DNA of 64,000 nucleotides, taken from assembly GCF_000226295.1 (NCBI RefSeq), contig NC_016024.1, forward strand, positions 2,463,501 through 2,527,500. The letters are read 5' to 3'. The DNA is from Chloracidobacterium thermophilum B (GTDB lineage Bacteria; Acidobacteriota; Blastocatellia; Chloracidobacteriales; Chloracidobacteriaceae). How positions within the stretch are numbered: position 1 is the first letter of the stretch; each line of letters opens with the position of its first letter. Below, one piece after another: positions 55,954 to 63,703 of the stretch. The notes under the pieces are model-generated. The model saw nothing but the letters and a program-made list of their open reading frames with translations, made no database searches and had not been told where the DNA came from. Made by a program: the position numbers and the translations under genes.

Positions 55954-57033
55954 TTAGCCGACCAGCAGGACATCCGCAATACGCCGGGCGGTCTGGCCGT
56001 CCCACAGCTCCGGGCGACGTGGTTCCAGCGGAAAGGGACCGGACAGGCAGGCTTCAGCGGCGGCCAGAATCGCAGCCGGTTCGGTGCCCACCACCTGATT
56101 GGTGCCTTCCCGGACTGTAATCGGGCGCTCGGTCGTCGTGCGCAGGGTCAGACAGGGGATGCCCAGCACCGTGGTTTCTTCCTGCAGTCCGCCGGAGTCG
56201 GTCAGTACCAGCCGCGCCTGCCGCCACAACTGGAGAAAATCCAGATAGCCCAGCGGAGGCAGGCAGCGCAGCCGCGTAAGGTCAGGCAGGTCAAGGGCTT
56301 CCAGCCGCGTCCGGGTGCGCGGATGCACTGGAAAGACAACGGGCAGTCGCCGTGCAAGCTGGATGAGCGCCTGTACAAGACGGCGCAGTGTGGCCGGATT
56401 ATCCACGTTGGAGGGACGGTGCAGGGTGACGACGGCATACTGCCCCGGCGTCAGTCCCAGTGTGTCGAGAATGGGAGATTGGGCTGCGCGGGGCAGGGCC
56501 GCCAGCAGGCTGTCCACCATGATGTTGCCGACGCGCCGGATGCGCGCCGGATCAACCCCCTCGCGCAGCAGGTTGGCGTCGGCGTCGGCGCTGGGTGTCA
56601 GGAGCAGGTCGGCGACGGCATCCACCAGCCGGCGGTTGGTTTCTTCCGGCATCGTGCGGTCGAAACTGCGTAGTCCGGCTTCAACGTGGGCGACCCGAAG
56701 GCCGCACTGCACGGCCGTCAATGTCGCCGCCAGCGTGGCGTTCACGTCTCCGACGACCACCACCCAGTCCGGCCGCCGGGCCAGCCAAAGCGGCTCCAGT
56801 GCCAGCATCGTACGGGCGGTCTGGTCCGTAGCCGTTCCTGACCCGATGCCCAGCGTATGGTCCGGGGCCGGTATTTCCAGATCACGAAAAAAGGCATCGG
56901 TCAGGGCCGGGTCGTAGTGCTGTCCGGTGTGGATGATGCAGTGCGTGACCTGTGGGCGCTGCGCCAGTTCGCGGGCAAGCGGAGCCAGCTTGACAAAGTT
57001 GGGACGCGCGCCGACGACACTACAGATGTTCAT
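55954..57033 (-). CDS. wecB: UDP-N-acetylglucosamine 2-epimerase
   Basis: 359 residues from ATG 57033 (MNICSVVGARPNFVKLAPLA). HTGQHYDPALTDAFF, VVVGDVNATLAATLTAVQ, VAHVEAGLRSFDRTMPEETNR, RPSNVDNPATL and LTDSGGLQEETTVLGIPCLTLR are the family hallmarks. It interconverts UDP-GlcNAc and UDP-ManNAc for surface polysaccharides. Together with the heptose kinase it makes a cell-envelope sugar cluster. Confidence 0.94.
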   Translation of the reverse strand: MNICSVVGARPNFVKLAPLARELAQRPQVTHCIIHTGQHYDPALTDAFFRDLEIPAPDHTLGIGSGTATDQTARTMLALEPLWLARRPDWVVVVGDVNATLAATLTAVQCGLRVAHVEAGLRSFDRTMPEETNRRLVDAVADLLLTPSADADANLLREGVDPARIRRVGNIMVDSLLAALPRAAQSPILDTLGLTPGQYAVVTLHRPSNVDNPATLRRLVQALIQLARRLPVVFPVHPRTRTRLEALDLPDLTRLRCLPPLGYLDFLQLWRQARLVLTDSGGLQEETTVLGIPCLTLRTTTERPITVREGTNQVVGTEPAAILAAAEACLSGPFPLEPRRPELWDGQTARRIADVLLVG

Positions 57034-57204
57034 GCCGGCGGCCCCGTCCTGCCGTGATTGTGTCTGCCGAAGCACATTCAATTCCAGAAAAGGCGCGCAG
57101 GATGAAGCTCCCTTCAGAAAAGCCGGGAAACCTGTGTACCCAAGACGAACGTTTTACCTGGCGTGATGTCATATTGAGCAAGAGACCAACGGAGGTTCCC
57201 GACC

Positions 57205-57525
57205 ATGAATGAACCGATGTATGCCATGCAACGTGCCAACGGTGAATGGCTGATGACCGAAATCGAGGGGCAGCGTTGCCTGCCGGTGTTTCAGAATGCT
57301 ATGGCGGCCCGCCGCGTTCACCAGCGGGTCGGCACCTTGATGGTGTATCGTCCGCAGCCACTCGATAGCGAGGTCATTACCAAACTCCAGCGCCAGACAC
57401 CGGACCTGCGATTCTGGCTGGTGGATGATTTCGCTCCCAATCCCGACCTTACTCCGGGCCGCTGGCTTTCCCCGGATGAACTCATCACGGCGGGTGATGC
57501 CGGCGGCTACGCCATGGCGGCATGA
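57205..57525 (+). CDS. Small hypothetical protein upstream of a radical SAM gene
   Basis: 106 residues, no Cys, a mix of charged and aromatic residues (PQPLDSEVITKLQRQTPDLR, FWLVDDFAPNPDLTPG). No family recognised. A good ribosome site, ACGGAGG, precedes the ATG by 8 nt. It overlaps the radical SAM gene by ATGA, so the products are probably made in equal amounts and may act together. Confidence 0.65.
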   Translation: MNEPMYAMQRANGEWLMTEIEGQRCLPVFQNAMAARRVHQRVGTLMVYRPQPLDSEVITKLQRQTPDLRFWLVDDFAPNPDLTPGRWLSPDELITAGDAGGYAMAA

Positions 57526-58325
57526 CGCAGGACCATACCCACGATATTGACCCCCAGACCCAACTGCACACGACGTATGTCTATGGCCCGGTGCCCTCGC
57601 GGCGGCTGGGCGTCAGTCTGGGGGTCAATCCTCTGCCTGTCGAAACAAAAGTCTGCAACTTCGATTGTCCCTACTGTGAATGCGGCTGGACGGTTTCCGA
57701 CCGTCCGGCCGGAAACATGCCGCGCTTTGAGACGCTGGCCGCCGAACTCGAAGCCAAACTCAGGCAGTGTCAGGCGCAGGGCATCCGGCTTGACGCCATC
57801 ACCTTTGCCGGCAACGGCGAACCCACGCTTCATCCACGCTTCCGGGATTTAGTGGAAGAGACCTGCCAGTTGCGTGACCGCTATGCACCGCAGGCTAAGG
57901 TCGCCGTTCTTACCAATGCCACCCGGCTGCGCCGACCGGAAGTGCGCGCTGGCTTGCAGCGGGCGGATATTCGCCAGTTCAAGCTCGATGCCGGCACGGA
58001 AGCCATGTTCCGGCGTGTGGATCGCCCCTACGGACAACTCACCCTGGCGCGCATCGTGGAAGACATCTGTGCCTTTGACGGCCCTAAGATGCTTCAGAGC
58101 ATGTTCTTCCGTGGTGTCTCAGCGGGTGCGCCGATTGACAACACCACGCCGGAAGAAGTCGCCGCCTGGCTGGGTCACGTAGCGCGGATTCAGCCCACAG
58201 AAGTGCATCTCTACAGCCTTGACCGTACACCGGCTGAAGCGACGCTGGAAAAGGTCTCCCGGGCCGAACTCGAAGCCATTGCCGAGCGGGTTCGGGCGCT
58301 GGGCATCCCGGCTGAAACCTTCTGA
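57522..58325 (+). CDS. Radical SAM protein
   Basis: 267 residues. YVYGPVPSRRLGVSLGVNPL opens a domain found in radical SAM enzymes of the COG0731 type, then the iron-sulfur motif CNFDCPYCECG (Cys-x3-Cys-x2-Cys, ~45-51) and FAGNGEPTLHP, with a SAM-binding GE motif. The substrate is unknown; COG0731 relatives include tRNA-wybutosine TYW1-like proteins and uncharacterised enzymes. It is coupled to the small gene upstream. Confidence 0.85.
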   Translation: MTQDHTHDIDPQTQLHTTYVYGPVPSRRLGVSLGVNPLPVETKVCNFDCPYCECGWTVSDRPAGNMPRFETLAAELEAKLRQCQAQGIRLDAITFAGNGEPTLHPRFRDLVEETCQLRDRYAPQAKVAVLTNATRLRRPEVRAGLQRADIRQFKLDAGTEAMFRRVDRPYGQLTLARIVEDICAFDGPKMLQSMFFRGVSAGAPIDNTTPEEVAAWLGHVARIQPTEVHLYSLDRTPAEATLEKVSRAELEAIAERVRALGIPAETF

Positions 58326-58499
58326 ACCTGTCTCCGAAGAGAATAAAGCGGCTCGCCGCGCCGGCTGACTGGGCAGTGACCGCGTAAAGAAAAGACCGTC
58401 ACGACGCGGGAAGGATTTTTTGGTGCAAAAACCTCTGCCCGGCGTTAGAGTCCTTTGTCGCCCCACAGTTTCAATCCTGTTTCAAAGACGGTATGGCTT

Positions 58500-59249
58500 A
58501 TGGACGTTGCCTACATCACCAATGCCGAGCGTCTGGCAGCTCTCCAGCGGTATGACATCCTCGACACACCGCCAGACGGGACGTTTGACCGCGTCGCCCG
58601 GATTGCCGCCCGTATCTTTCACGTTCCGATTGCCCTTGTCTCCCTGGTTGACCAGGACCGCATCTGGTTCAAAGCACGGGAAGGTCTCAGCGGCGTTACT
58701 GAAATTCCCTGCGCCCCCGGGTTGTGCGCCTCCGTGGTTTGCCAGGATCAGTGCTACCTGGTTACAGATGCCCTGCAAGACCCCCGGACACGGGAAAATC
58801 CCCTCGTGGTTGGCGAGTTTGGGCTGCGCTTCTATGCCGCCGCGCCGCTCATCACCCACGATGGCTACCGGCTGGGGACCGTCTGTGTCATTGACCGGGA
58901 GCCACGGCCGGCACCCAAACCCGAAGAGTTGGCCATTCTCGAAGACCTCGCTGGCATTGTGATTGACCAGATGGAAGTCCGGCTGGCGGCACGGCAGACA
59001 CTTGAATCTCTTGTTCTGGCCGAGGGCGGTTCAGACAATCTGGCCAACCCGGAAGCCCTCATCACGATTTGCGCCTGGTCCAAGAAGGTGCGGATTGACG
59101 GCGAGTGGGTCAGCTTCGAGGAATTCCTCGAACGGCGCTTCGGGATGCGTGTCACCCACGGCATCTCACGCGATGCGATGCGGCGGGCGCTGCTCGAATG
59201 GAAAAGCAGAAGTGCATCCACAGCGCCACAGGCCGCAGCCGCCGATTAA
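58500..59249 (+). CDS. GAF domain protein with a C-terminal helical region
   Basis: 249 residues from ATG 58500 (MDVAYITNAERLAALQRYDI). Residues ~5-165 are a GAF domain (DRVARIAARIFHVPIALVSL, IPCAPGLCASVVCQDQCYLV, FYAAAPLITHDGYRLGTVCV), a group that often precedes histidine kinases or diguanylate cyclases but is a stand-alone module here. The last ~80 residues are unrelated and helical (FEEFLERRFGMRVTHGISRD). It may be a redox or light-responsive sensor; Cys pairs in the GAF are notable. A bidirectional terminator follows. Confidence 0.82.
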   Translation: MDVAYITNAERLAALQRYDILDTPPDGTFDRVARIAARIFHVPIALVSLVDQDRIWFKAREGLSGVTEIPCAPGLCASVVCQDQCYLVTDALQDPRTRENPLVVGEFGLRFYAAAPLITHDGYRLGTVCVIDREPRPAPKPEELAILEDLAGIVIDQMEVRLAARQTLESLVLAEGGSDNLANPEALITICAWSKKVRIDGEWVSFEEFLERRFGMRVTHGISRDAMRRALLEWKSRSASTAPQAAAAD

Positions 59250-59273
59250 CCTTCGGGTGCGCCCGGCATCCGG

Positions 59274-59326
59274 GACTCAAAAAAACGCCGAGGCAGCCCG
59301 TCATTGCAGGCTGCCTCAATGTTTTT
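59274..59326. terminator. Bidirectional terminator between the GAF gene and the tRNA pair
   Basis: GAGGCAGCC (59290-59298), 10-nt loop, GGCTGCCTC (59309-59317). On the + strand GTTTTT follows; on the minus strand TTTTTTTG follows. It can stop both the GAF transcript and the minus-strand tRNA transcript. Confidence 0.8.
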
Positions 59327-59336
59327 CACCGGAGTG

Positions 59337-59413
59337 TGGTGCACCCGACAGGATTCGAACCTATGACCTTCTGATTCGTAGTCAGACGCTCTATCCAACT
59401 GAGCTACGGGTGC
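59337..59413 (-). tRNA. tRNA-Arg (anticodon ACG)
   Basis: 77 nt including an encoded CCA. The acceptor stem GCACCCG pairs with CGGGTGC, anticodon stem TCTGA/TCAGA encloses CTACGAA with anticodon ACG, and the T arm is GGTTCGAATCC. It lies 5 bp after tRNA-Leu and is co-transcribed with it. Confidence 0.96.
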
Positions 59414-59418
59414 CAAAG

Positions 59419-59505
59419 TGGTGCGGATGAAAGGACTTGAACCTTCAAGGGCCGAAGCCCACATGGTCCTGAGCCATGCGCGTCTGCCAATTCCGCCACA
59501 TCCGC
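59419..59505 (-). tRNA. tRNA-Leu (anticodon CAG)
   Basis: 87 nt with an encoded CCA, acceptor stem GCGGATG/CATCCGC, anticodon stem CATGG/CCATG enclosing CTCAGGA (anticodon CAG), and the long variable arm of class II tRNAs (TGGGC TTCG GCCCT). It comes first in a two-tRNA unit. Confidence 0.96.
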
Positions 59506-59543
59506 ATTCTTCATCCCGCTGCTTTCCGGGAAAGCAGCACAAA

Positions 59544-59572
59544 GTTGTACCTTGCCTTACCAAAGCTGTCAA
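59544..59572 (-). promoter_or_regulatory. Promoter of the tRNA-Leu/tRNA-Arg unit
   Basis: On the minus strand TTGACA (59567-59572), 17-nt spacer, TACAAC (59544-59549). A 9-bp hairpin (about 59518-59538) lies between it and the tRNA and would be in the 5' leader. Confidence 0.65.
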
Positions 59573-59601
59573 GTTGCCGGTGCAAGCCCCAAAAGCAAAA
59601 C

Positions 59602-60264
59602 TCAAAATTCGAGGCGTGGCAGGCGTCCCGTGGTTGAACGGGCGGCTTCCTGCCGGCCGCGTTCGACTTCAAGCATGAACGTTTGCAGCTTGATGCGGTC
59701 CTTACGGCCCGGCGCGGATTCAACCCCTTCGCGCACATTGACGGCGTAGGGTTTGACGGTCCGAATCGCCGTGGCGACATTTTCGCTCGTCAGTCCGCCG
59801 GAGAGAATCACCCGGACATACTGCTTGGCGGCGGCAGCAAAGCGCCAGTCGAACAGGCGTCCCCCCTGCCCATCCGGCGAGTCACCCTCCAGGAGGATCG
59901 CCGAAACCGGATAGGTTTTCACCCGCATCACATCGAAATCATCGCCGACGCGCAGCTTTTTGACGAGGCGCCAGGCGCTGAACTGGCGGCAGTAATCGGC
60001 GCTTTCATTGCCGTCAAGCTGCACGACCGAAACCTTGGCCGCTTCCACCATGGAGCGCAGCGCCTCGAAGTTGAACTCGTTGTGAAATATGCCGACCACC
60101 GGTACGAACGGGGGCAGACGGTCGGCAATCTCGCGGACGGCCGCCGGGGCAATGTGGTATTCGCTGCGTGGATTGAGGTCGAAACCAAGGGCATCAGCGC
60201 CGGCATCGAGTGCCAGCACAGCATCCTGGTAGGTCATGATGCCACTGATTTGCGTCTTGACCAT
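59602..60264 (-). CDS. trpF: Phosphoribosylanthranilate isomerase-like protein with altered active site
   Basis: 220 residues from ATG 60264, with GGGAGG upstream. The barrel plan is TrpF: ADALGFDLNPRSEYHI, FVPVVGIFHNE, VVQLDGNES, the phosphate-binding VILSGGLTSENVATAI and YAVNVREGVESAPGRKD. The two catalytic residues differ. The usual KICGI strand reads KTQISGI (Ser7 instead of Cys), and the LLD strand reads LLEGD (Glu126 instead of Asp). It may have reduced or changed activity. No other trp gene is adjacent, while typical TrpF is in the trp operon. Confidence 0.8.
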   Translation of the reverse strand: MVKTQISGIMTYQDAVLALDAGADALGFDLNPRSEYHIAPAAVREIADRLPPFVPVVGIFHNEFNFEALRSMVEAAKVSVVQLDGNESADYCRQFSAWRLVKKLRVGDDFDVMRVKTYPVSAILLEGDSPDGQGGRLFDWRFAAAAKQYVRVILSGGLTSENVATAIRTVKPYAVNVREGVESAPGRKDRIKLQTFMLEVERGRQEAARSTTGRLPRLEF

Positions 60265-60519
60265 GGTCACACCTCCCTGGTTGTGCAGCCCGGCGGTTTC
60301 GTCCCACGACCCGACGCTTGGCTGGTGTCTTTCTGAACTGACTTCCCACAAGCGCCTGGCTCAGTCCCGGATCCTTCTTCCATTATCCGCCAGGCGGGGA
60401 TGTCCGACAAGCACGACGTATGACGCCACATTGCGCTGGCGTGCTGATTTACGCCACCATCGGCGGCGGAGTTCTGCGCCCACTGCCTGGGAATCTTGTG
60501 AACCGGGGGCCACACTCAC

Positions 60520-61848
60520 ATGCCAACTCGCTACGACATCGTCGGGGGACGCCCGTTGCAGGGCACGCTACGGGTTTCAGGCGCCAAAAATGCTGCCCTG
60601 AAAATGATCGTGGCGGCGCTCATCGCCGACGGCACGACGACACTGCACAACGTGCCGCGCATTACGGATGTCGAAATCACGCTCAAACTGTGTGAAGAAC
60701 TCGGCGCGCGCTACCGGTGGCGGGATGAAACAACGGTTGAGATTGACGCCCGCAATATCAACAACGCCGTCATTCCCCTCAAATACAGCGGCTCGACCCG
60801 TACGCCGATTCTGTTTGTGTCGCCGTTGCTGCACCGGCTCGGCAAAGCTGAACTGACCACCATCGGGGGCTGCTCGATTGGGCCGCGCCCGATCAACTAC
60901 CACATCGCCGGCCTGCGGCAGTTGGGAGCGCACGTTGAAGAAATCTCGCGGACGTCTTATCGGTTTCAGGCCGACCGGCTTCACGGCAACATCATCAACC
61001 TTGAATACCCCAGCGTCGGGGCGACGGAGAACCTGCTGATGGCGGCCGTCGGCGCGCGTGGGCGGACGGTCATTCGGAATGCCGCCATCGAACCGGAAAT
61101 TCTCAATCTGGCCGGGATGCTCCAGGCCATGGGGGCAGTGGTCTATCAGGATGTCAACCGGACGTGGATTGTCGAAGGCACGACCCGTTTTCGGGCCGTT
61201 GAATACGAAGTTATGGATGACCGCATCGAAGCGGCCTCCTTTGCCGCCTGCGCCGTGGCGACGGGCGGTGAAGTGCTGGTCAAAGGGGCCATCCAGCGCG
61301 ACATGGTGACGTTTCTGGACTGGCTGCGCAAAGTCGGCGGTGAGTTTGACATTTACCCGGATGGCATCCGGTTTTACCGCCAGGACCGGCTGCGTCCGGT
61401 CAATCTGGAAACTGACGTGCATCCCGGCTTTATGACGGACTGGCAGCCGCCGTTCGTCGTCCTGCTGACCCAGGCGGAAGGCATTTCGGTCGTTCACGAG
61501 ACGGTCTATGAAAGCCGTTTTGGCTACGTCGAGGCCCTGGTTTCGATGGGCGCACACATCCAACTGACGAACGACTGTCTGGGCAGCCGGGAATGCCGCT
61601 TTACCAACAAGAACTACCTGCACAGCGCGCTGATTTCGGGGCCGACGCTACTGCGAGGCGGGACACTGCACATCCCTGACCTGCGGGCGGGCTTTGCCTA
61701 CGTCATGGCGGCGCTCATTGCCAGCGGAGAGAGCCAGATTTATGGAACCGAGTTCGTGCAGCGGGGTTATGCCAACCTGATCGGCAAACTCCGCGAGATT
61801 GGAGCCGACATCAGCGAAACACCGGTGGAAACGGCTGAATCACCGTGA
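60520..61848 (+). CDS. murA: UDP-N-acetylglucosamine 1-carboxyvinyltransferase family
   Basis: 442 residues. MPTRYDIVGGRPLQGTLRVS and SGAKNAALKMIVAALI (Lys-Asn motif, ~20) open an EPSP-synthase-like fold. The catalytic Cys is in GGCSIGPRP (~126) and ASFAACAVATGG and TDWQPPFVVLLTQ follow. It transfers enolpyruvate to UDP-GlcNAc in the first step of peptidoglycan synthesis. Sequence details such as ESRFGYVEALVSMGAHI are more divergent than standard MurA, so it may be a second paralogue. The SurA-like gene overlaps its stop. Confidence 0.9.
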   Translation: MPTRYDIVGGRPLQGTLRVSGAKNAALKMIVAALIADGTTTLHNVPRITDVEITLKLCEELGARYRWRDETTVEIDARNINNAVIPLKYSGSTRTPILFVSPLLHRLGKAELTTIGGCSIGPRPINYHIAGLRQLGAHVEEISRTSYRFQADRLHGNIINLEYPSVGATENLLMAAVGARGRTVIRNAAIEPEILNLAGMLQAMGAVVYQDVNRTWIVEGTTRFRAVEYEVMDDRIEAASFAACAVATGGEVLVKGAIQRDMVTFLDWLRKVGGEFDIYPDGIRFYRQDRLRPVNLETDVHPGFMTDWQPPFVVLLTQAEGISVVHETVYESRFGYVEALVSMGAHIQLTNDCLGSRECRFTNKNYLHSALISGPTLLRGGTLHIPDLRAGFAYVMAALIASGESQIYGTEFVQRGYANLIGKLREIGADISETPVETAESP

Positions 61849-62678
61849 GCATGGGCAGACACAGACAGGGGCGTACCGGCATTTGGTGGCGCTGGCGGCA
61901 GGCCGGGCGGCTGGGTGGCCGGGCCGGATGGCTCTGGCTGGTGTCCCTCTGGTTTGTAGCCCTCTGGTTTGCGGCTGGCGGGGCAGTGGGTTATGCCCAG
62001 TCGCCGGGCAGTAATGGCCGGGAGTTTCTTGCCGACCGCATGGTGGCCACGGTCAACGGGGATGTCATCACCCAGAGCGATCTGGTGTGGTTTCTGGCCT
62101 TTGATCCCGATGTCAACCTGGTCTCGATTTCGGAGGCTGACCTGCAACGGGTTTTGGCAGCGAAAATTGACCTGCTGTTGCTGGCGCAGGAAGCCGCCCG
62201 CTTTCCGCTGGCCAACCTGACCGCCGAAGAAGTGGCGGCGGCCAAACAGCGCCTTATCAAACGTTTTCCTTCCGAAGCCGTCTTCCGGGAGCGATTGGAA
62301 TTGGTTGGGCTGGACGCCGAAACCTTCGAGCGGCTCATCCGCGAGCGGTTGCAAGTGGAGAAGTACATCAACTTCCGGTTTCAGACCTTCGTACTGGTGA
62401 CGGATGACGATGTGCTGGAGTATTACGCAACGCGGGTGCGCCCGGCGCTGGCCGCTTCCGGCACTGTGACCCCGGAAACACCCAACGACGAACAGCGGGC
62501 GCTGATTACGGAGATTCTGTCACGGGAACGGGCCGAGCGGGAGCAACGGCAGTGGCTGGAAGCGGCCCGGCGGCGGGCCGATCTGGTGCCCATCGCGCCC
62601 TACGCGCGGGCTGTCATTGGCGGGCAGGAGTCCAGGGGCGCAGCGACGCCGGAAGCCGGGCCGCCCCCCGCTCCGTAA
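61845..62678 (+). CDS. SurA N-terminal domain-like periplasmic protein
   Basis: 277 residues. A basic start then a long hydrophobic signal (WLVSLWFVALWFAAGGAVG) with a cleavage-like YAQ. RMVATVNGDVITQSDLVWFL (~63-82) is the start of SurA/PrsA-type chaperone domains; no PPIase domain follows, and the C terminus is Pro/Ala-rich. A role in outer-membrane protein folding is plausible. It starts at a GTG in a GTGA overlap with murA; ATG 61851 is an alternative. A 76-bp segment of this gene (62133-62208) is repeated at 63595-63670. Confidence 0.72.
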   Translation: MSMGRHRQGRTGIWWRWRQAGRLGGRAGWLWLVSLWFVALWFAAGGAVGYAQSPGSNGREFLADRMVATVNGDVITQSDLVWFLAFDPDVNLVSISEADLQRVLAAKIDLLLLAQEAARFPLANLTAEEVAAAKQRLIKRFPSEAVFRERLELVGLDAETFERLIRERLQVEKYINFRFQTFVLVTDDDVLEYYATRVRPALAASGTVTPETPNDEQRALITEILSRERAEREQRQWLEAARRRADLVPIAPYARAVIGGQESRGAATPEAGPPPAP

Positions 62679-62701
62679 CCGGCAGGCGCACATGTCACGT
62701 C

Positions 62702-62769
62702 CGTATTGGTTCGATTGTGTCCTTGGGTGGCGCTCAATCCGGGCGACCGGACTGGGCAACGGCGCGCAG
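62702..62769. repeat. Sigma-factor 3'-end remnant (copy 1 of duplicated segment)
   Basis: This stretch just after the SurA-like gene matches the 3' end of the sigma-factor gene at 63671-63750: both contain GGTGGCGCTCAATCCGGGCG. On the minus strand copy 1 reads LRAVAQSGRPD then stop, close to the LRAIAQ...RPD end of the sigma factor. It is a left-behind gene tail. Confidence 0.75.
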
Positions 62770-62806
62770 ATGTAAGCGCCTGCCAGACGCAACTCTCTGT
62801 CAAAAT

Positions 62807-63163
62807 CTACTCGCTGACACGGCGAACACGAAATATCCCTGGCATGATGACTGCAAAGGAACGTGGAAGTTCACTCAGGTGCTCCCTGACAGCCAAAGCC
62901 ACCAACTCCGCTTTGCGAACGGGTGTCACGCCTGCCAGACGAATCAGTATCACTCCATGCATGTGGAGGCGCTGACGAAATACCAGCTCGCCGAAATCCT
63001 TGTCTGTAGTCAGCAACAATGCCGTCTCCTGATTCGCCAGGTTCAAGACAGCATCATCAGGTATCCCTGGCTTCAATTCAGCAATGTATAAAACCTGATG
63101 CCCCTCCTGGCGCAGACGTTCCACAATGGGGCGGTCAACACTTTCGTCAGCCAAAAACTTCAT
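62807..63163 (-). CDS. DUF5615 PIN-like toxin
   Basis: 118 residues. MKFLADESVDRPIVERLRQEGHQV gives the first acidic residues and LLTTDKDFGEL the second acidic cluster of this PIN-like nuclease family. It begins 9 bp after the DUF433 gene, a standard antitoxin-toxin order. The toxin would cut RNA. The region has lower GC than its neighbours by eye and sits between duplicated flanks, which suggests acquisition by transfer. Confidence 0.85.
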   Translation of the reverse strand: MKFLADESVDRPIVERLRQEGHQVLYIAELKPGIPDDAVLNLANQETALLLTTDKDFGELVFRQRLHMHGVILIRLAGVTPVRKAELVALAVREHLSELPRSFAVIMPGIFRVRRVSE

Positions 63164-63172
63164 GAAAGTGTC

Positions 63173-63397
63173 TCAAGCCAGGGGGTAAACGACATCTGCA
63201 CGCAGGGCGTCTCTGGCAAATGCCAATGCGGACAGGATGGCTTCGCGGGTCAGGTGGGGATGTGCCTCAAGAACCTGCTCTATTGTTTCGCCCGCTGCGA
63301 GTTTCTCCAGGATGAGTTCAACGGTAATGCGTGTCCCAGCAATGACAGGTTTCCCCATCATCACCTTTGGGTTTGATACGATCCACTGCTTTTGCAT
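63173..63397 (-). CDS. DUF433 antitoxin
   Basis: 74 residues from ATG 63397. VSNPKVMMGKPVIAGTRITVELILEKLAAGE is the DUF433 signature (split here at 20-residue limits: NPKVMMGKPVIAGTRITVEL). The tail EAHPHLTREAILSALAFARD completes the helix-turn-helix type fold. It precedes the DUF5615 toxin and would bind DNA and the toxin. A GGAGATGAGAAG ribosome site precedes the ATG; a 10-residue upstream extension is less likely. Confidence 0.85.
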   Translation of the reverse strand: MQKQWIVSNPKVMMGKPVIAGTRITVELILEKLAAGETIEQVLEAHPHLTREAILSALAFARDALRADVVYPLA

Positions 63398-63594
63398 CTT
63401 CTCATCTCCACGATTGTTGCGTCGCACCCGACGACTCGCACTTCAGCCGCGCCGCAAAGCACAGCGGGGCGGCATCGGATGAAAGCGCATGCCGGGGGGC
63501 GTCTGTTTCTGATTCTACTGTGGCGAATCACGCATAACGATTAGAGAACACCGATTTTGGTGGACCAAACCGCCATCAGACATTCAGACATACT

Positions 63595-63670
63595 GAAGCT
63601 GACCTGCAACGGGTTCTGGCAGCGAAAATTGACCTGCTGTTGCTGGCGCAGGAAGCCGCCCGTTTTCCGC
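63595..63670. repeat. Second copy of a 76-bp segment of the SurA-like gene
   Basis: 73 of 76 bases match 62133-62208. The three differences (GAG/GAA, TTG/CTG, CGC/CGT) are all synonymous in the SurA-like reading frame, yet this copy is not part of an intact gene. It joins directly to the sigma-factor tail. Confidence 0.85.
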
Positions 63671-63703
63671 CGTACCTGGTTTCGTTGTGGCTTTTGGTGG
63701 CGC

